Source: Aldrovandia affinis (Eukaryota; Chordata; Actinopteri; Notacanthiformes; Halosauridae). From it: a stretch of 64,000 nt of DNA. The notes beneath the pieces were generated by a model. It had not been told where the DNA came from and searched no databases. It saw nothing but the letters and a program-made list of their open reading frames with translations. The first letter of the stretch is position 1; every line of letters starts with the position of its first letter. A program made the translations under genes and the position numbers. This document shows, one piece after another, positions 58,500-64,000 of this stretch. The DNA is taken from positions 1 through 64,000 of the forward strand of contig JAINUG010000074.1 of the NCBI GenBank assembly GCA_029706075.1. The letters run 5' to 3'.

Positions 58500-59598
58500 C
58501 TGTTCACAGAGAGCTGGCCTTTTAGTTCCTCTTCGCACGCAACTCTAAACTCAACAGTTCATCTCGTTTGAGCACAGCCTTCCCCGCTCTGCAGGGAAAC
58601 ACGAATGAACTTAAAGGCACGACATTTTAACGCCTGGCTCACAAGTACACAACGACTGGCAACTGGCTGTCGCAGACCACTGCATTCTGCCTGCCTGCAT
58701 TATTGCTCCTGTACCCATAATACTTGGACAATGCTGCCACCCGGTGGAGTAGAGGGGGAGCACACAGAGCAGTGCTGGAGGGCCTGTCTCGTTGCTGTGG
58801 CTGCTCGCTTCCCATACGACCATACTAGAGACGGATTCTGGCAGCTCTGTTATGGTGTGGGGTGCATTTTCCTGGCAGGGTTTAGGCCCACTCAACCCCT
58901 TTGAGGGCAAGACAAACAGCAATAAATACAAAGCCATTCTGAGTGATCACCGTCGTGCTACAGTGAAGAATGTCTACCCTGATGAGAGCGGCCTCTTCCA
59001 GGATGACAATGCCCTCATCCACAGGGCACGAGTGGTCACTGAACGGTTTGACGAGCATGAAAACGATGTAAACCATATGGCACGGCCGTCTCAGTCACCA
59101 GATCTCAACCCAACTGAACACTTACGGGAGATTCTGGAGTGGTGCCTGAGACGGCGTTTTCCACCCCCATAAAACAAAACACCAATTTCTCGTGGAAGAG
59201 TGGTGTTGCGTCCCTCCAACAGAGTTCCAGACACTCGCACGATCTATGCCAAGGCGCATTAAAGCTGTTCCGGCAGCTTGTGGTGGCCCAGCGCCCTATT
59301 AAAGACACTTTATGTTAGTGCTTCCTTTATATTGGCAGTTACCTGTATGCAAATGAAGGAACACAATTCAGTTGAGAAAAAGCCGTTTCCCTGTGAAAAG
59401 AATTGCGTCAGCAAATTCCTCCTCGCTGCGCTACGAGGAGAGGAGTCGGGGAAAGATCTGCCCACTGAACCAAAAAATGTCAACCCGAGAGGATTCGGCT
59501 CGCGGCTACAAACGATGAATGGGACAGGACGGCGTGCGGCCGCGACCCTGCCCGTCACTCGAGGGAAAGGCCCGGAGCGGGGGCCGTGATTGGCTCAC
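58500..59598 (-). other. Intron 33
   Basis: Contains Tc1-like copy C (58830-59345). The rest is unique-looking, with no gene. Confidence 0.8.
58830..59345 (+). mobile_element. Internally deleted Tc1-like element, copy C
   Basis: This is the best preserved copy of the family. A plus-strand frame reads SSVMVWGAFSWQGLGPLNPF, LFQDDNALIHRARVVTERF and [20 protein letters not shown]. The right end (tcctttatattggcagttac) is present. The left inverted end could not be found, so this copy is truncated. Confidence 0.8.
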
Positions 59599-59754
59599 CT
59601 GGGCTCCCAGCTCGTTGTACAACACTTTGAGGGCGGTCAGACGGTCGTCGAGCTCTTTCGGATCCTCCGTCTGCTGCCGCTGTACGATCTGGCGCCCCGT
59701 CTTTATCACCGTCTCCACCTCGCCCTTCACCTCGCTCAGACTCTTGTAGAACTT
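59599..59754 (-). CDS. dmd: dmd exon 33
   Basis: This 156-bp exon (human 156) is phase 0 at both ends. It codes [38 protein letters not shown] and [12 protein letters not shown] of repeat 12. The acceptor is CCCGCAG and the donor GTGAGC. Confidence 0.97.
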
Positions 59755-59819
59755 CTGCGGGGGAGAAACGACGGGCGTGGGCAAAACCGCGGCACGCCGT
59801 GACCACGCCGCACAACTCT

Positions 59820-60935
59820 CCACGACCGCACTCCACCACAGTGGCATACCACACCACACTTCTCTCCACAACCACATTCCACTGTAGTGGCATACCACAC
59901 CACACTTCTCTCCACAACCACATTCCACTGTAGTGGCATACCACACCACACTTCTCTCCACAACCACACTCCACTGTAGTGGCATACCACACCACACTTC
60001 TCTCCACAACCACACTCCACTGTAGTGGCATACCACACCACACTTCTCTCCACAACCACACTCCACTGTAGTGGCATACCACACCACACTTCTCTCCACA
60101 ACCATACTCCACTGTAGTGGCATACCACACCACACTTCTCTCCACAACCACACTCCACTGTAGTGGCATACCACACCACACTTCTCTCCACAACCACACT
60201 CCACTGTAGTGGCATACCACACCACACTTCTCTCCACAACCACATTCCACTGTAGTGGCATACCACACCACACTTCTCCACAACCACATTCCACTGTAGT
60301 GGCATACCACACCACACTTCTCTCCACAACCACACTCCACTGTAGTGGCATACCACACCACACTTCTCTCCACAACCACACTCCACTGTAGTGGCATACC
60401 ACACCACACTTCTCTCCACAACCACACTCCACTGTAGTGGCATACCACACCACACTTCTCTCCACAACCACACTCCACTGTAGTGGCATACCACACCACA
60501 CTTCTCTCCACAACCACACTCCACTGTAGTGGCATACCACACCACACTTCTCTCCACAACCACACTCCACTGTAGTGGCATACCACACCACACTTCTCTC
60601 CACAACCACACTCCACTGTAGTGGCATACCACACCATACAACTCTCCACAACCACACTCCACTGTAGTGGCATACCACACCACACTTCTCTCCACAACCA
60701 CACTCCACTGTAGTGGCATACCACACCACACTTCTCTCCACAACCACACTCCACTGTAGTGGCATACCACACCACACTTCTCTCCACAACCACACTCCAC
60801 TGTAGTGGCATACCACACCATACAACTCTCCACAACCACACTCCACTGTAGTGGCACACCACACCATACAACTCTCCACAACCACACTCCACTGTAGTGG
60901 CATACCACACCATACAACTCTCCACAACCACACAA
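59820..60935 (+). repeat. 46-bp minisatellite beside the exon 33 acceptor
   Basis: About 24 units contain ccactgtagtggcataccac and acttctctccacaaccacac. As 46 is not a multiple of three and the unit has no stop on the minus strand, all three minus frames stay open for more than 400 codons. These are not genes. Confidence 0.94.
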
Positions 60936-61309
60936 CCCTGCAGAAACGACATTACACAACAAAATCACAACGCTACGAAACTCTAAATGAAGAGTACGCT
61001 ACGATGCGGCGATACAGCAAAGTGAGATTTACTGTATACAATACGGCTACACTACACAGTCTCAGTTCTTCTAATGTAAGAAAAGAAGAGCAAAGAGACT
61101 AGCCTAAACAAGACGCTTTATGAGAAGACTGGAGGCACTCGATCTGTAGAGAGTAAACACAGACTGGCTGCCCCTTCGAACACTCGCGTTATTACATTCT
61201 GATGGACTCCTGTTCCAGAACTGCACGGCAGCTTCGCCTCCCTCACGTCGCGGGCGCCGTCAGAAGTCCTTCCCGACCCCGACTCTCAAAGATGTGCCTC
61301 TATCTAAAC

Positions 61310-61537
61310 CAGCGGTACTCAAACCTGGTGCTGGAGAACCGCGGGGTATGCCAGGGTTTTTTCCCCCACCTTATTTAGACACAAGAACTGACAAGAGGCA
61401 ACCAATTTAGACACAAGGAACCAGGTGAGGCGAGTTAATTAGGTAATAAACCACTCTAATTGATCAATTAGCTGCTGAGTAAGAAGGCAAGCCAGCGGAC
61501 CCCTACGGCGCTCCAGGACCAGGATTGAGTGCCGCTG
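61310..61537. mobile_element. hAT-type MITE in intron 32
   Basis: The left end, cagcggtactcaaacctggt, and right end, accaggattgagtgccgctg, are imperfect inverted repeats. The flanks ATCTAAAC and ATCTGAGC may be an old 8-bp target duplication with two changes. Confidence 0.75.
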
Positions 61538-61592
61538 ATCTGAGCTCACAGGCCCACGCTGCTGTTGGGAGCGCAGCGCAGTACCCAACTGG

Positions 61593-61822
61593 GCAGCAGT
61601 GTTAGCATAATGGTTAGGGAGCTGGGCTTGTAACGCAAAGGTTGCAGGTTCGATTCCCAGGTGGGGACACTGCCCTTGGGCAAGGTACTTAAAATGAATT
61701 GCTTCAGTAAAATATCTAGCTGTATAAATGGATTGTATGTAAAGAAATGTGAACTGTGTAAGTCGCTCTGGATAAGAGCGCCTGCTAAATGCCTAAAATG
61801 TCATGTAAATGTCATGTAATGT
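61593..61822 (+). mobile_element. tRNA-derived SINE, family B, copy 2, at the exon 32 donor
   Basis: The tRNA-like head is complete (agcataatggttagggagct and ggttcgattccca). The body and tail match copy 1 (tgtataaatggattgtatgt, cgctctggataagagcg). The tail ends about five bases before the exon 32 donor, so most of the intronic donor context is SINE-derived. Confidence 0.9.
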
Positions 61823-61828
61823 ACCCAC

Positions 61829-62002
61829 CATGCACTGGTCCAGCTGCGACTGCACCACGTCCTGCTCCACGCTGCGGATCCCCAGCACGCCCAGCTGCGC
61901 CTTCACGTCGTCCAGCATGCGCTGGCAGTCCTGCAGGCGCTGGTCAAAGTTCGCCGGCCTCTGGAAGATCCGGAATTTGGCAGACACCTCCTGGAGCTTT
62001 TT
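61829..62002 (-). CDS. dmd: dmd exon 32
   Basis: This 174-bp exon (human 174) is phase 0 at both ends. It codes KKLQEVSAK, FRIFQRPANFDQRLQDCQR and SVEQDVVQSQLDQCM of repeat 11/12. The acceptor is CGCGCAG and the donor GTGGGT. Confidence 0.97.
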
Positions 62003-62181
62003 CTGCGCGCGGGAAAAAACACGGGATCTCTGCACATCTCACCTGAGCTTATCAGACCTGCGTCTCACCTGTGTGGTGTACTGAAGTTCTGTATACCTCA
62101 CCTGCGCTCATCAGCCCTGCGTCTCACCTGTGTGGTGTACTGAAGTTCTGTATATCTCGTCCGCACTCATCACACACTCAC

Positions 62182-62292
62182 CTGCGTGACGTCGATCTGC
62201 GAGTGCACCCTCTCGGACGGGTCCCTCGCCTCGTTCTTCTTCTTCATCTCGTCCAGGCTCGTCTCGTGGCTGGCGAGCTCCGTCTGGATTTT
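62182..62292 (-). CDS. dmd: dmd exon 31
   Basis: This 111-bp exon (human 111) is phase 0 at both ends. It codes KIQTELASHETSLDEMKKK and SERVHSQIDVTQ of repeat 11. The acceptor is ATTTGCAG and the donor GTGAGT. Intron 31 on its left has only 179 bases, including two tandem units of about 60 bp (62040-62155). Confidence 0.97.
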
Positions 62293-63836
62293 CTGCAAAT
62301 CACATCACAGCCCGCTCTTTACGCCGCCCGTTCCCGTTCCCTGCAGCTCCCCCGCTCCGCCACCAGGTGGCCTCGCGCTCCGAGGGAGAGCCCCGACGGG
62401 GGCGGCGTCGCGATCCCGTCCTCCCTCGCTGCCCCGGCGCCTCGGTGTCACTACGGCGGCTTGAGGCCGCTCCGCCCCTTCGACTGTAATCCGCACGCCC
62501 CCTGCTATTTCCTCTCTCTTTCGAAACTGCGAGGCGGCGGGCTGCAGACAAATGCGTGCTGGGAAGGCGGGGGGATGAGCGCCCGGGTGTCATGTACCCT
62601 AATGAATCCGTGGCTGCTCTGTGACGTGAGAGTGAGGAACCGACCCCCCCGAGGGCCCTGCTAATACAAATCTCCCTCTGTCCTTAATTGCGCGCTGCGC
62701 TGGAAGACGAAAGCTGGCTTTGGTAAATAAGCTCATTTCAGCACTATGAGCTGACAGTGAGTAATGGTTCCTTCTGATGAAACGCATCCCCCCTCTCCCC
62801 CCTCCTGCAACCCATTTTTAGCTACAGACCGCGCTTCGCTCCGGATTCCACGCAACTTTCAGTGCACCTGCGCTCTGTGTGCCGAAGGGAAGCACGTTTA
62901 GCATGTTTAGATGCATACTGGGACTCCAAAACCGTCAAAATGCATGCGTAAGGTGTGGCTGCACGTAGGCCTCTCCAAATAAGACCCTCACCGTCCCAGC
63001 TCAACACTGCAACACATGCCTGCCCTCGTCACCTCCAGGTCGGGCTGCTGTAACGCCGTCCTATCCGTTATCCCCACCCCCCCAAACTCCTAAACAAACT
63101 CAAACTGCTCCAAAACTCGGCTGCTCCTATCGCCACTCGCACCCGCTCCCGGGAACGCGTCACCACTGTCCTCAGCAAGCTACGTCGGCTGCCTATAAAA
63201 TCCTGCATCAGTTATGAGATCCTTCTCCTCACCTTCAAAGCCCTCCGTGGCTTAGCCCCCTCCTACCTCGCTGCACTTCTACAAGACGTCTCCCCATCCT
63301 GCTCGCTCCCCCTCTACTGGTCTCCTCACCACCCCCCCACGCCCACCTCTCTCCCCCGGCTCTGTGACACCCTCCCTCCCTCACCTCCTACTCCTGGACT
63401 CCGTACGCACCTTCACAAAAGGAACTCAAACCCCGCCCGTTCAGCATTGCACACACCTCGTCCCCGGCTCTTCCCTCCCCTCCCTCCCCTGAACTCCCCA
63501 CCTCTTCTTCTTCTACCCCTTTGTATTCTTTGCTTTTAACTCGAAATGTTCTTGTACTTTGTTCGTCTGCTGGCCCGTGTTCCACTGTTTGCTGTTTTCC
63601 TTGCGTTTGTTTTTCTGCACCGCGACCTTGGGCTTCTTGAAAGGCGCGCAACACATAAAATGCATTATTGCTATTATTACACCTCACACACGAACTTGTA
63701 CAGATCCTTGCTTCTCCAGATCTGATGAGTTTCGCTTCTCTTTCATGCTCCCTTCCCACCTCCTCCTCCTCTTCTCTAATCCCTCCACCTCCCCCTCCCC
63801 TCCCTCCGTTCCCCCCGCTCCTCTTCTCAAACTCAC
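62293..63836 (-). other. Intron 30
   Basis: Contains GC-rich sequence (62320-62580), a unique stretch (62580-62990) and a LINE 3' tail (63004-63690). The last 130 bases before exon 30 are pyrimidine-rich on the plus strand. Confidence 0.7.
63004..63690 (+). mobile_element. LINE 3' fragment (L2/CR1-like)
   Basis: A degenerate plus-strand frame has the C-terminal reverse transcriptase pattern 'LSKLRRLPIKSCISYEILLL' followed by TFKALRGLAPSYLAALLQ. It ends with a 3' tail aaatgcattattgctattat typical of fish L2-like elements. The element is 5'-truncated and dead. Confidence 0.75.
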
Positions 63837-63998
63837 CTGTGCCTCTTGGGGTATCTGGCTGGCATCGATGTGGTCAGCGATGTATGCGGTCAGGTGTCGG
63901 TCAGTGGCCTGCAGGGACTCCTGGATCAGACGCAGGGCCTTGTCGTTCTCCTGGGCCCACTGCACACTCTTCTCCAGGTGCTGCTGCCTCTGCACAGC
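63837..63998 (-). CDS. dmd: dmd exon 30
   Basis: This 162-bp exon (human 162) is phase 0 at both ends. It codes AVQRQQHLEKSVQWAQEND, RLIQESLQATDRHLTAYIA and IPQEAQ of repeat 10/11. The donor is GTGAGT. The two last bases of the window, CT on the plus strand, are the acceptor AG, so the exon is complete. Confidence 0.95.
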
Positions 63999-64000
63999 CT

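Larger units (their letters stand above)
59755..61828 (-). other. Intron 32
   Basis: A 46-bp minisatellite (59820-60935), a hAT MITE (61310-61537) and a SINE of family B (61593-61822) make up most of the intron. The stretch 60960-61300 shows nothing recognisable. Confidence 0.85.
1..64000 (-). other. dmd: Dystrophin gene (dmd), central part: exons 30 to 62 plus Dp116 and Dp71 first exons
   Basis: Dystrophin links cortical F-actin to the membrane dystroglycan complex in muscle and nerve. The 33 exons found here encode spectrin-like triple-helical repeats from about R10 to R24, hinge 3 and the beginning of hinge 4/WW. Assignment rests on residue-level similarity to human dystrophin recalled from memory, on exon order, on splice phases, and on 24 of 33 exon lengths being the same as in human. 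Utrophin is less likely: exons 40-42 and 47-50, which code repeats missing from utrophin, are present, and the Dp116 and Dp71 starts match dystrophin. The N-terminal actin-binding part lies to the right of the window, and the cysteine-rich and C-terminal domains to the left. Frame problems occur in exons 41 and 50, so this could be an intact gene with sequence errors or a decaying duplicate. Confidence 0.95.

Noticed and set aside
58830-59172. Functional transposase gene on the plus strand
   Set aside because: Only the C-terminal half is present and the first catalytic region is missing, so it cannot be active.
59506-60968. Three very long open frames on the minus strand (over 400 codons each) with [18 protein letters not shown]-type repeats
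   Set aside because: They result from a 46-bp non-coding tandem repeat with no stop in any minus frame. The same DNA is open in all three frames, and the repeat is intronic between exons 32 and 33.
61600-61680. Possible tRNA gene
   Set aside because: Same reason: it is the head of a family B SINE.
1-64000. Utrophin instead of dystrophin
   Set aside because: Exons for repeats lacking in utrophin are present, exon lengths match DMD exons 30-62, and the Dp116 and Dp71 starts match dystrophin.

Overview
The window is a genomic segment from a ray-finned (most likely teleost) fish. Evidence for this is short-intron vertebrate gene structure, Tc1/mariner elements, tRNA-derived SINEs, hAT-type MITEs and abundant CA/TG microsatellites. 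It is occupied by one protein-coding gene on the minus strand, the dystrophin gene (dmd). No independent gene was found on the plus strand.

Reading the minus strand from right to left, I could place 33 consecutive exons equivalent to human DMD exons 30 to 62. All have AG/GT splice borders. Twenty-four have exactly the human exon length as I know it; the others are 36, 39, 41, 42, 44, 47, 48, 50 and 51. The exon 30 acceptor AG is the last two bases of the window, and exon 63 lies beyond the left edge. The exons encode the central and distal spectrin-like repeats (about R10 to R24), hinge 3, and the start of the WW domain. They add up to 4,977 coding bases in about 57.7 kb, far more compact than the mammalian locus. 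The introns that host internal promoters in mammals (44, 55, 62) are still among the largest.

Two short-isoform first exons are recognisable. In intron 62 a CpG-rich stretch ends in an exon coding MREQLR plus two bases (Dp71). In intron 55 a ten-codon exon codes MLRRKTYHVK (Dp116). Both end in the phase needed to join exon 63 or exon 56.

Three changes in the long isoform need attention. Exon 41 carries a 5-bp tandem duplication that shifts the frame. Exon 50 is one base short at its acceptor. The first signature tryptophan of the WW domain (exon 62) is phenylalanine. The two frameshifts would hit Dp427 but not Dp140, Dp116 or Dp71. They could be assembly errors, a real allele, or decay of a duplicate locus.

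The introns are full of repeats. Minisatellites lie close to exons 33, 39, 41, 46, 48, 52, 54 and 59. The one at exon 39 has copied the exon end and its splice donor ten times. There is one nearly intact Tc1-like transposon (a single stop codon in the transposase), a tandemly duplicated segment carrying decayed Tc1-like elements, three related internally deleted Tc1-like copies, several hAT MITEs, three SINE families and a LINE tail.
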